Source of the DNA: Epiperipatus broadwayi | Lineage: Eukaryota > Onychophora > Udeonychophora > Euonychophora > Peripatidae | Direction: 5' to 3' | DNA length: 64,000 nt | Assembly: GCA_028023455.1 (NCBI GenBank) | Contig: JAQFVV010000028.1 | Coordinates: forward strand, 1,648,501-1,712,500 | In this document: positions 10,060-21,269 of the stretch, one piece after another | How the letters are laid out: every line of letters begins with the position of its first letter | Numbering within the stretch: position 1 is the first letter of the stretch | Translations under genes and position numbers: made by a program | The notes under the pieces: generated by a model | Told to the model about the DNA's origin: nothing | Database searches by the model: none | What the model saw: the letters and a program-made list of their open reading frames with translations, nothing else

Positions 10060-10430
10060 ATTTTGAATTACAAATGTCAAGCTAACTCAACCCACATCTT
10101 TGACACCATCCACTTTAGACAAATACAGTTATGATTATTATTAATCATTTATTAAACTAGAGATTGTCTCTAGCACAAATATAAATTTTAAAACTCAATT
10201 AAAGATTAATATATCTTGATTTTTTAAAATTAAGCACACATACACGTGGAGTTATTCACATTTCTCTTGCCCACGTATAATATCTTTCCATATGATGTAT
10301 AATATCTTCATAAATAAATTAAATAACCTCGTTAGTCTTTTATTGTATCTTTATTTATATGAATTGAAAAGAATATGTGGTAATATTGAGATTATTTAAT
10401 ATATTTACATAATTATTTATATAAAACTTT
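10060..10430 (-). repeat. Family C repeat (HHR-B unit body)
   Basis: Reverse complement of the 8.4-8.7 kb body: GTTTGACACC-like block, ATTATTAATCATTTATTAAAC, GAGATTGTCTCTAGC, AACTCAATTAAAGATTAAT, and CACGTGGAGTTATTCAC, which parallels GGTGAATAACTCCATGTG at 44.9 kb. No ribozyme core remains. Confidence 0.5.
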
Positions 10431-10959
10431 TTCACACATTAAATTATTTCATTTCTCTTTTTAATAATGGTTACAAGTTTCCCTACCAATACGAAGAAGA
10501 TGTTTTCACTTGGACATTCTTTTCTATAGCTTTTTGTCCCAATTCATAATTATATTTTCTTATATAATTATTAATTCTTTTCATAATATTTTACAAAATT
10601 TTAGTTATTCAAGTCTTATTAATGGATAATTTTAAAATTTTTCCATAATCTTTCCTTTTTTCATGCATTATTTTGGCTAATTAAAAAATCTACTGGTAAA
10701 TTGTCTCTTGATTGGTACCATTATATTTCTTGCAGATCCTAATAGTGAATCGGTTTTTTTTCTTACTGATTTCATCTAAATTGAACTATTTTCAAAGTCT
10801 GTTAATATTTTAAAATGATTTGTGAGTTCTAGTTATTGGGGTGGTTCCGAGGGTTAGAAATATCAAATATTAATAATGTTTTTCTTAATAATTTTTATTT
10901 TATTTGTTTTACATTAACATACATCTGAAATACAAGAAAAAATTATATACTTGGAGTTT

Positions 10960-11090
10960 TGAATGCAATTATAGAGAATTGAACCCAGACTTTCAAGCAT
11001 CCTTCAGCTATCCACTCTGTCTCATACAACCAATACGCATAACCACTCACATGTAAAAAAGATAAATGATCTCCAATATACATATTTCAT
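10960..11090 (-). mobile_element. HHR-B/tRNA-like repeat, left half of an inverted pair
   Basis: The minus strand reads GACATGAAATATG then TATTGGAGATC (3' half of the ribozyme), then a tRNA-like body ending GAAAGTCTGGGTTCAATTC (B box). The 5' half of the ribozyme is missing where the sequence flips into the next copy. Confidence 0.55.
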
Positions 11091-11099
11091 GTCGAACAA

Positions 11100-11345
11100 T
11101 GCATGGGAGATGATGATCTGGACCACTTGATGAGTGCTGGTTTAGCACAAACTAAATACTTTGGAGATCATTTATCATTTTTACAAGAATTATTTTTAGT
11201 TAGCTATTTTGTATTAATAGCTTTTGGGAACAGTTGCGCCGCACACGCACTCGTATTTGAAGAATGTAGTCATGTATATTGGCTGCATAAGATGAAATGG
11301 ATAGTTGTAGGGAGTTAAAAATCTGAGTTCAAATCCCCTATGATT
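11100..11345 (+). mobile_element. HHR-B/tRNA-like repeat, right half of an inverted pair
   Basis: Contains a decayed hammerhead at 11,124-11,164 (CTTGATGA with an extra T; CAAAC where GAAAC is expected; stem II GTGCT/AGCAC still perfect), then a tRNA-like body ending AAATCTGAGTTCAAATCCCC, a B-box sequence. Head-to-head with the previous copy. Confidence 0.6.
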
Positions 11346-12105
11346 ACCTTAACATACATCATAATACCAATATCAACAATCATTTCCCGAGTTCAATCTA
11401 TTTAGAATATCATGTTGTATTAAATGGGCATTATTTGTTAATACAAGGTGTTCTTAGAACTTTTAAAGATTGTCTTAACAGTCTTTAATTATTTAAATCC
11501 CCAATAAAATTCAAAGCACATGATAATTACTACTAGAATCCCCACCCACTGCATTGATTATCATTAAGCTTATGTAGATAATATAGAGAAGTGATGATAT
11601 TAAAATGTACAATTCTTTTTCTTTTTCAAATATGTATTTTTTTTTTTTATAATTTTAGAATTGTAATTTTTCTCTATATTTATACATTATTTGTTCTGTT
11701 TTGAAAAATAAATAAATAATCAATAGTCATAATGATTAGAAATTTACATAAAAATTCATATAAAATTTGAGCACCAGAAGTGATAAAATTGACTGTTATT
11801 CATAAACTTTAAATACTGGAGTCATGTACTTGTTCTAAACCATTTATGAGAATATAAAAAAGTTGATTAGAAATGACACATTTATTAAATTGACCCACTT
11901 ACATTCTGACATTTTCTATAGTTCCATCTGGTGGGAGTTTTTGGAAATGCTCAACCTTTCAGTTCTTATAAAATCTTTATTTTATACTAAAACTTATTAA
12001 ATTGGAGTTAGTTTTATTTTAATTTGATATTATAAATGAATAATATTCTAAAAAATCACATTTAGCAGTTTTAAATATTTAAAAAGTAACCTGTAAACAT
12101 AATTA
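11346..12105. other. AT-rich stretch, no clear feature
   Basis: One possible family-C scrap near 11,540-11,610. Nothing else recognised. Confidence 0.4.
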
Positions 12106-12111
12106 TGTATC

Positions 12112-12562
12112 AGTAATATTAGTGATTGAGCCAATGCACATGCACTTTAAAGATAAATTATAAATGAATACTCAATTTTTCCAGACATGAGATATAGTAT
12201 TTTAGAAAGAATGGAATGAATCCACCCATTCTTTTGATCCAAACATTTATGTATGGGCAAATCTTAAGTGTGTGGAAATAAGAGCATGAAGTTTGTTTAA
12301 TTTCAACTAAAAAATGATGGTCTGTAAACTGTCATTCATTCAAATATAAGAAATGTAATTTAAAGTGATTGTGTAACACCTTCATGCTCTTATTTCCACA
12401 CACTTAAGATTTGCCCATACATAAATGTTTGGGTCGAAAGAATGGGTGGATTCATTCCATTCTTTCTAAAATACTATATCTCTTGTCTGGAAAAATTAAG
12501 TATTCATTTATAATTTATCTTTAAAGTGCATGTGCATTGATTTAATCACTAATATTACTATT
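12112..12562. mobile_element. Long fold-back (MITE-like) element
   Basis: Two arms of about 180 bp are near-perfect reverse complements: left TAATATTAGTGATTGAG, CAATGCACATGCACTTTAAA, ATTCTTTTGATCC; right AATGGGTGGATTCATTCC, TTTAAAGTGCATGTGCATTG, AATCACTAATATTA. The loop of about 80 bp (12,295-12,370) shows no open frame. An isolated arm recurs at 35,565-35,640. No transposase is present, so this is a non-autonomous element. Confidence 0.8.
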
Positions 12563-12650
12563 ATATAAAAATATAGCGCTATATAAAATAATATCTCATT
12601 ATAACTATGTATCATAAAATTTAACATAGATATTTATATAAAGACTAAAA

Positions 12651-13620
12651 TTAAAAATCTAATATTTTCTTATAAAAATACAATATTTTAAAACTTTTAA
12701 CATCAAGTGAAGTTTGACAAATGGTTATCATTTTTTTCCTTATATTATTTTCAAGTCTATGAACTTCTATTTCTAAAAATTTAAACATAAATGAATTTAT
12801 TGACAGATTTTCTGTATATTTCTTTATAACCATCAACTAATCAGTGTGTAAAAATAATCAAAAATATTTTATAAGCAAGCAAACAAAATCATTTTAGATT
12901 ATACTTCAAAATCATTACATAAAACTGAGATTAAAAGAATGCAAACACCCTCTTGGCATTTTCTTCTGTGAAAAAAAAATTAAGTAGAAGCCTTTTGATT
13001 TTAGCCATAGTCTAAGTTGCTGACCTCTTCAGACTTTTTTTATAACTTTAACATCAATGAAACATTTCATTAAAATCTATTTCATTAAAAAATCTAAGAC
13101 CCATTATAATTTAGAATAACATTAAGTTATAAGACAACAGCACTTTTTTAAGAAACTTTTCATGATTTTCAACAAAGGTGAGGTTTTACAAGTTATTAAA
13201 AACAACTTGGTAATAAGAAGACAAATATTAATCAAATAATTTATTGCTCTGGGGTTTAAAAAAATCATACAAAGTTCAAACACCAAAAGTGACATCACTA
13301 AGATGGAGTCTGTGGACTTTCAGCTCTAGAACTTTCAAAACTAGAATTCACAATTCTACCACTAATGTAAACTATAGGGGACAATGCAAAAAATAGGCTT
13401 GTTGAATGTATATGAACAATTATCAGGTTAAGAAAAAAACAAACAACTAGTCAATGATGATATGACATACTAATCAATTGGTTTCATGCTCAGTAGTTTA
13501 TATAAAAGGTTATGTGAATGTCAAACACTGGAAGAGATAAAATTGATCTGTAATCTGAATACCTTCAACTTTATGATACATCACTTTATGGTTGTTTTAA
13601 ATCACTCAGTGAATTTTGAA
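12651..13620. other. AT-rich stretch, nothing recognised
   Basis: No repeat family, RNA gene or domain seen; short open frames are low complexity. Confidence 0.45.
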
Positions 13621-13627
13621 CAGTAAT

Positions 13628-13712
13628 GTGTGTATATATATATATCCCTGTATATATATATATATATATGATATATTATAATATATAATGTGTGTATATA
13701 TATATATCCCTG
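13628..13712. repeat. Compound (TG)(TA)n microsatellite, duplicated
   Basis: GTGTGTATATATATATATCC and CCCTGTATA occur twice around an (AT)n core. Confidence 0.85.
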
Positions 13713-14229
13713 TATAATTTAATATAATGATGAATGATGAAATCAAACAATAAAGGTTTTTGGTCAAATGTTTGATGAAATATATATATAAAATACAACC
13801 AATTGCATATCACTATCTGAAATTCAAATATAGGGAAATTAGCATCTTCTAATGGTACATTATTTCAACAGTGTTCCCTCAGTGATCAACATAAAGCCTG
13901 AATAAGTCAACACGGATAAAAATTCAAACTCTTACCAATAAGCCACAAAGTTATTAAGTGACTTAAAATCCAGACAAATGACACAATGAGCATGAAACTA
14001 AAGTAGGTAAGATCTTATCAGCTAATGAAAACATACTTTCTAATTGCTAGTATAGACAATATTTGATTTTTCTATTGTGTGTACAAAATAATATTAATAT
14101 GTCATTTTAAACTTTGAAAACTCCTAAAAACATAACTATATAAAAGGTAGAACCAATTGCATTATTGCAATGTGAAGTCCAAATATAAAAATATTTTCAC
14201 CTAATGTGATGTGATACACTATGGTTTCT

Positions 14230-15060
14230 TCTTCCTTGAGAGTCAAAAATCTCTCAGCAACTATCCCCAGAGAAACCTGTTAGCCATGCTACCTTCCCTT
14301 CCCATTCCCAACCTTAAGTTTTTTCCATATTTTTCTCTATCCTAATCCCATTTCCACAACATTATATTTGGCCAGTCTATGACCTTTATATCTAAACCTT
14401 TCCTATTATTTTCCAAACCTAGCATAAAACCAGGAATCCTCTTTCTGAATAATCACTTTATTTATATTTATTCTCTCACAACTTTATCATTTGTAACCTT
14501 TCTGCTTGTAAGCACTTACATTTCCTTTCATATCTTGCAGACTAAATTACCCACATTTCACCATTTATGTGTATATTCTCTTGTTACTAATGATTCTGTT
14601 CAAGCCTTAAACAGTAAACTACTTTTCTTGTTATTATCATAAATTTTACTCACACTCAATATTCTATTTTATTCTATAAATATTTCAACTCTTTTTACTC
14701 TCCATACTAGAGCTCCATTTCTCCAACTACCTATTTTTTTTATTAATGCATCTATTCTTTTATCCCATTCCTTGCCCCTTTATCACTCAACAATTCTAGC
14801 AAAATCATTCCACCTTTTGTATAAGAATACTGACATAAAGACTTCATCCAAATCTTCTGCTTACCATACTACCTTTCTCACTCATCTTGTTGCCTGCCAT
14901 TTACTCATAACCCAATTAAATACTCTTTGGGCTATTCTCTTATTATCCATAAATTGCAATCTACTGAACATATTTATTTTGCTTTTTGAAGCTCTCATAT
15001 AAAAACTTGACCATCCCATTTCTCCTTGAATTGCATCTGTTGCTATCCATATATATGCCT
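14230..15060 (-). pseudogene. LINE remnant (same family as 61.6-62.2 kb)
   Basis: The pyrimidine-rich plus strand is the antisense of a LINE. On the minus strand, DNA blocks such as AAAAGTAGTTTACTGTTTAAG, ACACATAAATGG, GGTAATTTAGTCTGCA and TTGTGGAAATGGGAT match 61,640-62,110 plus strand. Upstream it extends further and encodes QGEMGWSSFYMRASKSKINM then MDNKRIAQRVFNW, a pattern seen C-terminal to LINE reverse transcriptases ('GW.SF..R.A..KL....RL..M...R....V'). Several stops and frameshifts. Plus-strand frames at 14,379-14,642 and 14,772-15,002 are antisense shadows. Confidence 0.7.
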
Positions 15061-16745
15061 ATTGTTACATTATTTCAACAGCGCTCCATGTGACATAAAG
15101 TCTGACTAAATCAGAATAGTTAAAAATCTCTCATCTCATTGATTTATTTAGACTTTCTACCACAGAAAATGCTCCAGAAACAAAATAACATTAAGCAGTG
15201 CTGATATTTATATATATGTCAGTATAAATAAGATATTTATTATACTATTATATATAAGCATTTTACGATTGCTTTGCTAAATTTACAACAGGTTGAACAA
15301 ATGATCATTATACATTATAATGATTAACAATTACATTTTTTTTAATATTTTTTTTAATACTTGATTAATTCAGTATAATTGAAAATTATTTATTCAACTA
15401 CAGTTCTGTCAAGATGTTAAATGGCAATAGTTATTAAATCTCTATGCAACATCTCTATTCATCAACAGTTCTTTCCAAAAGTCCTCAGATTAAATTCTAC
15501 CTTATTGTTTTTATCATCGAGAAGACTTAGATCTGGACTTGTTGTGCATGGACATTTTGAGTGTAACTCACTTTTTCTTTGGCAGCCGGAGCAGTAAATT
15601 CAAATCCCAACTGCTCACCAATGAAAGCATTTAACTAAAGATAAGTTTTGAGAATATGGATAAGTAAGGTCTGAATACTGATTTACTAAAGCCTACTGTT
15701 TAATATCTATAAGATTACTCAAGCTTACACTATATGGCAGGCCTGCAGTAAGAGAAACAAATCTGCTACTGAAAAGTAAAGTATAGGCAAGACCAATTAA
15801 TGTTTTGTGATCAATACTAATACCATATCACAGTTAAGTGCTCATTATATATTATTCGAGCACTAGAAAAAATATGTTAAACTTTAGGAAACTTCAGCTC
15901 AGGAAACCATCAGTGCTAAATTATATTACAGCATCATCCTGCTCTAAAAATAATCCTGTTTAGGACATGGAAATTAAGAAATAAATATTAATATAATAAC
16001 ACAAATGTTGATAAATTTAAAGCAGGAGTTACTATAAACGTCCAATGAGTTATATAAAACTAATATAAATCCATCAATAAATAAAAAAATAAAGAATGAG
16101 CCCACCTGAATCTTAGCTTTGATGATGCCTAAGCATTCAATGTATTGAATGTTACAATGCAAAGAATGAAATTGACATATTGATGTAATTTCAGGACAAT
16201 GTAAGGAAAAGACTAAGCCTCGTATTGAACAACCCTGGATATTAAATGAATAAACAATATATGTAAATATTAATTGTGAGCTCAAATATAGATGACATTT
16301 ATGCAGAAGTTCCTAAAAAAACCTCTAGTGATGTATATATAATCTAATGACAACTATCAATAAACAAAAAAAAATACAGAATGGGCCCACCATATTTGGC
16401 TTAGGTCAAAAATAAGCATTCAATTTATAAACATGTCACAAGGTAGAGCATGAATTCTATATAATAACATAATCTCAATATATCCAAAAGCTATTCTGAT
16501 TATTCATACTGACTTCAGAATAGATTATGGCAACACTGTGATTATTTTGATATATGCAATTTGTGATTTGAAAGTTTATAAACTAAAGTATACATAGATT
16601 CAATCTATACCTTTTTATTTATTAACAAATTATATATAGATCACTGGGAATTTACAGTAATTTCCACTTTAAAACAAGAAATAATGATTGAAATATATTG
16701 ATTCTAAATATAATACACATAAAATATTATATACATAAGCATATG
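15061..16745. other. AT-rich stretch, no named feature
   Basis: A partial direct repeat links 16,065-16,150 and 16,350-16,430 (ATCAATAAA... then GAATGGGCCCACC or GAATGAGCCCACC, then TTAGGTCAAAAATAAGCATTCAAT-like text). No coding or RNA signal. Confidence 0.4.
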
Positions 16746-16749
16746 ATTT

Positions 16750-17420
16750 TATTAAAACACTAAACATCACACAATCATCATTCCATATGCTTACCCAAGT
16801 TGTTAACACAGAGACAAAAGTCTTCATGCAGTAGTGCCACCCAGTGCAAGCCAGAGTAATCAATGAATGCAGGGAGGTTTGTGCATAAAATTCCTATTTA
16901 GTGCCTATTCATACAATATCTCCAGACTAGTTTCTACCTTGTGGCTTTCATCAGTGAGAAACTTTGGAGCTGAGAGCACTGCACCTAGATCTTACAATAT
17001 AATTCAATCTTTCAGCAGCCACCTTTGACCTTATTAACTAACTATAAAGCTTCGAGTCCAAAATGAAAACACACTAATGTTTCCAATTCAAGCTCATTAT
17101 CATGTATAATCATATAGATCTGAATTCAGTTCAGCATCCATACTTTTTGGTATCATTAATAACCGCAGACCCTATAATCCTATTGGGCAGGATTGTTATT
17201 AAACCACTAAACATCACACGATCACCTGTTTACACAGAGGCAAAACTCTCCATACAGTAGCGCCACTTGGTGAAATCCATAGTAAACAATGGATGCAGGA
17301 AGAAAATTGTGAATAATATTCCTATCTAGTGTGTGCTCTTCCAAAATCCCCAGACTAGTTTGTAGCTTGTGGCTTTCATCAGTGAGAAGCCTAACTGAGA
17401 GCACTGCATTTAAATGTTTA
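16750..17420 (-). mobile_element. HHR-1 retrozyme-like tandem units (two ribozyme cores, 428 nt apart)
   Basis: Two hammerhead cores on the minus strand, with predicted cleavage positions at 16,925 and 17,353, bound one full unit of 428 nt. The first keeps CTGATGA, GAAA and ACTAGTC but has a weakened stem II (AGC against GGT). The second has a good stem I and CTGATGA but CAAAC in place of GAAAC. The unit between them carries TTCAGTTCAGCATCCATAC, CCTATTGGGCAGGATTG and AACATCACACGATCACC. HHR-to-HHR tandem layout is the hallmark of retrozymes. No protein is encoded. Confidence 0.75.
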
Positions 17421-17830
17421 GTGGTTTAATGCCAATCCTGCTCAATAGGATTATGGTGACTGTGGTTATTAAAGAACCAAAGACACCAAAATGTATGGAT
17501 GCTGAGCTGGGATCAGATCTATATGACTATACAAGCTAATGAGCTTGAATTGAAAACATTATTGTGTTTTCATTTTGGAATCAATCCGTTATAGTTAGTT
17601 GGTAAGGCAAAGGGTGACTGCTGGAGGGTTGCATTAGATTCTAAGATCTAGATGCAGTGCTCTCACATCCAAGGCTCCTCACTGATAAAATCCACAAGCT
17701 AGAAACTAGACTGGTGATATTGGATGAGTAGCTACTAGATAGGGATTGTATGCACAAGCCTTCCTGCATTCATTGAATACTCTGGCTTGCACTGAGTGGC
17801 GCTACTGTACGGAGTTTTGCTTCTGTGTCA
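17405..17830 (+). mobile_element. HHR-1 unit in inverted orientation
   Basis: Reverse complement of the preceding unit: CCTGCTCAATAGGATTATGG, GGATGCTGAGCTGG, CTGGAGGGTTGCATTAGAT, GGCTCCTCACTGAT, and a dead core (CTGATAA; cleavage triplet GAC in place of GTC). It ends at GCGCTACTGTACGGAG. Together 16,750-17,830 makes a long palindrome-like block. Confidence 0.7.
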
Positions 17831-17839
17831 TATACTTTT

Positions 17840-18660
17840 ATAATGTTCAAAACCAATATGGCTTCCCCACACCTGCAGGATGCTAAATGAATACCTTAGC
17901 ATAAAGAAATCAAGAATCAATATATGCGCCCCCTAGAGAATGCTAAATCAGCAGTACTAAAAAGGAGTTATCTTAATCTAAATAATTATGCATAAATAGT
18001 TTATTTGTAATTTAATTTTACTTCTTTTTCGTAATGAAGTTAATTTTTTCTCTTTTTTAAAAAAGAAAATAAAAATATACATATTATTAAAATATTTAAA
18101 TGACCTTTTTACTATTTAAAAATTAACTTTTAATTAAATAAAATGCTAACTACTCCATTAGAAGAGAGATGTAAGTTAATAATGATACTATTACTATTAG
18201 AATAATATTTGACTTTAATTTCAAGTTTAAAATAAATTTAAATTCATAAACTGGTGTGGAAAAAATGAATTATTAAAAAAAAATGTAAAGAGGAAGTAAT
18301 TAAATTATAAAAATAAAAATAATCACATTAGGCAGCCTTAAAAATAACTTTACTTCAATATTTATTTTTGAGCTCAACTTAATTTAATAATTAGTCATCA
18401 ATATTAAACAATTTTAGAAATTTGGTCAGAATTTAAACTTTTTATATTTTGCATACTTAAGTAAAAGAAAAATTGAAATAATTTTTTTTGAATGCATTCG
18501 ACATCCTTGAATAGCTTTTATTTGTTAAATAGTCAAGAAAATTTAGAATGACCATTTATATGTACAATATCACCTTTTATAGGATGGACACTCTTATAAA
18601 TCATGTTGATTATGTATTTTATTCAATGTGAATGTTTTAGGGTAACAAATCTCAATCTTG
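17840..18660. other. AT-rich stretch, nothing recognised
   Basis: No feature recognised apart from A/T homopolymers. Confidence 0.45.
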
Positions 18661-18667
18661 TAGTCAA

Positions 18668-18742
18668 GAGTTGGTGGCCTAGTGGTTAGCATAGCTGCCT
18701 TCCTAGCAGCTGGCCTGGGTTCACTTTCCGGTCAACGCTTTG

Positions 18743-18772
<30 letters not shown>
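18668..18772 (+). repeat. tRNA-derived SINE, family F, ending in (CA)n(TA)n
   Basis: GGTGGCCTAGTGGTTAGCAT is a convincing tRNA-like A-box region, and CTGGGTTCACTTTCCGG lies at B-box distance. GGTCAACGCTTTGACA follows, then a CA/TA microsatellite tail. A deleted copy is at 37,652-37,705. It lacks a true acceptor-stem partner, so it is a SINE and not a tRNA gene. Confidence 0.6.
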
Positions 18773-18773
<1 letters not shown>

Positions 18774-19360
18774 ATGTCAACCTTGTCATATTTCTTTTGT
18801 GTTACTATAAGTATTTACCTATTTTCAATGGTGACATTTTTTTTATATTATCAGAATGTACCTTTTCTTATTTTGGTTTCAATAATTAGTTTTTGTTTTA
18901 AATTTTTTGTCTATTTTTTTTGTCTTCACATTTCACTCTTTTATTATTTTATGCCTCACTAGGCATGCACACCTTACAATTTGAAAATTAATGTTTTATG
19001 GAGAGGGGATTAGTAGTCCATTTGATATGTTTCACAATTCTGGTGCTGTCTTTAATGCTATTTTATATCATTTATGCTCATTTTGTGACAAAAAAATTGA
19101 TATTGATTTTGAAGTTCAAAATAATCAACAGAATAGTCTTAGAGAAAAACAAGAAAAAAAAACAACTAGCTGAGAAAGATAATGATTGGTAGATTCTTTG
19201 ATTTTGCTACATAAACTTATAAACTCTTCCTTCATTGGTCTTTATGATGAGGAAAAAAATGCATTGTTTCAATTGCTTATTTAAATAATTATGTTTATTT
19301 TTACAAAATGTTTATATGGTAATTATTAAAAAAAGAAATATGTTTTGTTGTATTTATAGA
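18774..19360. other. AT-rich stretch with hydrophobic open frames
   Basis: Overlapping short plus-strand frames (18,774-18,962; 18,991-19,173; 18,998-19,192) look hydrophobic only because the DNA is T-rich. Two overlapping frames of equal length with no family resemblance argue against coding. Confidence 0.4.
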
Positions 19361-19361
19361 T

Positions 19362-19500
19362 TGGACTATTTCCATCATCTAATATAAAGTATTGAATGTC
19401 ATTAGAAAATTTGAACTTTATTTAAATTTTCAAAGTACACTCAAATTGTTAGTAATATAATAGCACACAGGTTAGTATACATGCAATGTTTTGAGAGAGC
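19362..19500 (-). mobile_element. Repeat A, 3' part
   Basis: GGACTATTTCCATCATCTAA, TTGAATGTCATTAGAAA and AGGTTAGTATACATGCAATG match repeat A read in reverse. It stops at GTTTTGAGAG, the base of the hairpin, and PLE sequence begins directly after. Confidence 0.6.
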
Positions 19501-19990
19501 AATATAAGTTTGTACAGAAAACAGTGATTTGGAAAAAGAAAAGATCTACATAGAACAAACTCTTATGAAAAATTGTTATCAATCACCTGTCATAAAAAGC
19601 CTTAAATAGATAACAAAAAGAAGAACCATCAAAAGAAAAAAAAACAATTATTGGAAATAGCAGACAAATTAAGAAAAATCTGGAATCAGTATAAAATCGG
19701 GACCACCTTATGAGGAATCCTAACGTATACAAAGCCTATACTTGAAATGGTGAAAAGTAAAACCTGCATCTATGAAATATAATCTGAGTGTGGAAGGATG
19801 TATATTGGTAAGACCAGTTCCCCATTGAACTGTGATTGCAAAAGCACAATATGATAATAAGAAAGAAAACGTGATTAGCAGACTATATATGTACCAATGA
19901 ACATATGTTCAATTGAGGACATACAAAAATATTGGATAGAGGAAATGGTACAAGGAAAATTCAAAGAATCTGCTCATAAGACAATGGCAA
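19500..19990 (+). pseudogene. Penelope-like element: RT C-terminus and GIY-YIG endonuclease remnant
   Basis: A plus-strand frame reads EKIYIEQTLMKNCYQSPVI, then after a gap KLRKIWNQYKIGTT, then KSKTCIYEI and, after one stop, SECGRMYIGKTSSPLN (YIG at 19,801-19,809). GIY-YIG nucleases nick target DNA during PLE retrotransposition; here GIY has become CIY. The order (RT thumb, linker, GIY-YIG) is that of Penelope-like elements. Stops and frameshifts make it a pseudogene. It is flanked by inverted repeat-A copies (19,362 minus; 20,095 plus), suggesting repeat A may be this PLE's terminal sequence. Confidence 0.7.
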
Positions 19991-20094
19991 ATAGTCCTTC
20001 ATAAGTCAACCTAGTTATGGAAACCACTAATCAACTTTGCTTTTAAGAAAAAGTGGAGAAATTAGGAACAACCTCATAGATAAGTATATGAAAT

Positions 20095-20410
20095 TTCTAC
20101 AGACTGTTGCCTTTGGCAGGATGGATATTAGTTAGAGTGTTACCTTAAAAATTCAATATTCAAGAATCTAATGACCCACATTTGTTTTCCATGCTAGAAT
20201 ACATTGGTCAAGCCAGAAATGAAGAAGAGAGAATAATTCCTCTCAAAACATTGCGCGTATAATTACATGTGCGCTATTACTAACATTTGAACATACTTAG
20301 AAAATTTAAATAATGTTAAAATTTTTCTAAAGACATATTAGATAATGGAAATAATCCAATATATAAATACAACTGAAATACCATCATGACAAACCTTCAG
20401 GAAACCAATG
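20095..20410 (+). mobile_element. Repeat A, full-length but degenerate
   Basis: tRNA-like head (GGATATTAGTTAGAGTGTTACC), a weak B-box area (TAATGACCCACATTTG), then GAAGAAGAGAGAATAATTCC and TCTCAAAACATTG (hairpin decayed), and a tail reaching TAATCCAATATATAAATACA and ACAAACCTTCAGGAAA. Confidence 0.6.
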
Positions 20411-21030
20411 TTTATTTTTACAATTAAATGTTTTAAAAATATGTTTCATTTTTTAAAAAAAAATGTTAAAAAATTTGAATTCCCATTCCAATAACGATAA
20501 ATCTGATGAAATGAGAGAATATGTTTCAAAATTAGAACTGTCTAAATAAAATAATCAATGAAAGTTTATCATTGAAGAACGTAAATTATTCCTAAGTTAG
20601 CATACCAAATAATCAGTCTCCAAAAAGCCCATATTGAACTCTTCAACAATCACCACTGATAAACACAAGAAAAATCTTCAGGAAAAATTAAAAATTTGAA
20701 AAAGCTATTATGATCATTGAGAAATTAAAAAAATGACAACTCTTCTATGCAATTTCAATTTAGAATAATTTAGTCAAATTTTGGATGAAATATTTAATGA
20801 TTTTAATATTGTTAAGCACAATCCGATTAAAGATAATCTGGATAATCTACTATTGATTTATAGAAAAAATATGGTCACATTAATTTAGAGCTTGGAGATA
20901 AGAAAATCCCCAAAAATGTGATAATCTCAAAAATATTTTGCAAAATTATAACTTAGATGACATTTGGGCAAATTATAATGAGTTTCATAACATTATCTTT
21001 ATTATTGCATTGCCAAATCCATATAATATT
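20411..21030. other. AT-rich stretch, nothing recognised
   Basis: No repeat family or domain recognised. Confidence 0.45.
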
Positions 21031-21034
21031 AGTA

Positions 21035-21268
21035 TAACCTATGTTCCTTATTATTTTTTACATTTCTTTTTACTATGATGGTTTTGATTCCCCCAGAAAT
21101 CTTCAGAACTTCTACTTATATTTCCAAAAACAACAATCTTCTTCAGAACTTCTACTTATATTAAGGTTTGGAAATATAGGTAGAAGTTCTCAAGAAGATT
21201 GCTGCGTCAATCAAAACTGTCATAGAGGGTTGTAAAAAAGCTTTGTAAAAAGTAATAAAGAACATAGA
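21035..21268. mobile_element. Imperfect fold-back (MITE-like) element
   Basis: AACCTATGTTCCTTATTA at the left matches the reverse complement of TAATAAAGAACATAGATG at the right. Inside, GAACTTCTACTTATATTTCC pairs with GGAAATATAGGTAGAAGTTC. A direct duplication of TTCAGAACTTCTACTTATAT lies in the left arm. The 64-codon frame here is a by-product of the palindrome. Confidence 0.6.
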
Positions 21269-21269
21269 T

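Noticed and set aside
11124-11164. Active hammerhead in the 11.1-kb HHR-B copy
   Set aside because: Inserted T in the CUGAUGA box and CAAAC in place of GAAAC, although stem II is perfect.
14379-15002. Two plus-strand open frames of 87 and 76 codons
   Set aside because: Antisense to a recognisable LINE remnant; the minus strand carries the homology.
17347-17395. Active hammerhead in the second 17-kb HHR-1 unit
   Set aside because: GAA has become CAA, an invariant core position.
18668-18745. Functional tRNA gene
   Set aside because: A and B boxes are present but the acceptor stem is unpaired and a SINE-type tail follows; a second copy is deleted internally.
18998-19192. Hydrophobic small 'membrane protein' frame
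   Set aside because: Hydrophobicity comes from T-rich DNA; an overlapping frame of similar length exists, and no family resemblance.
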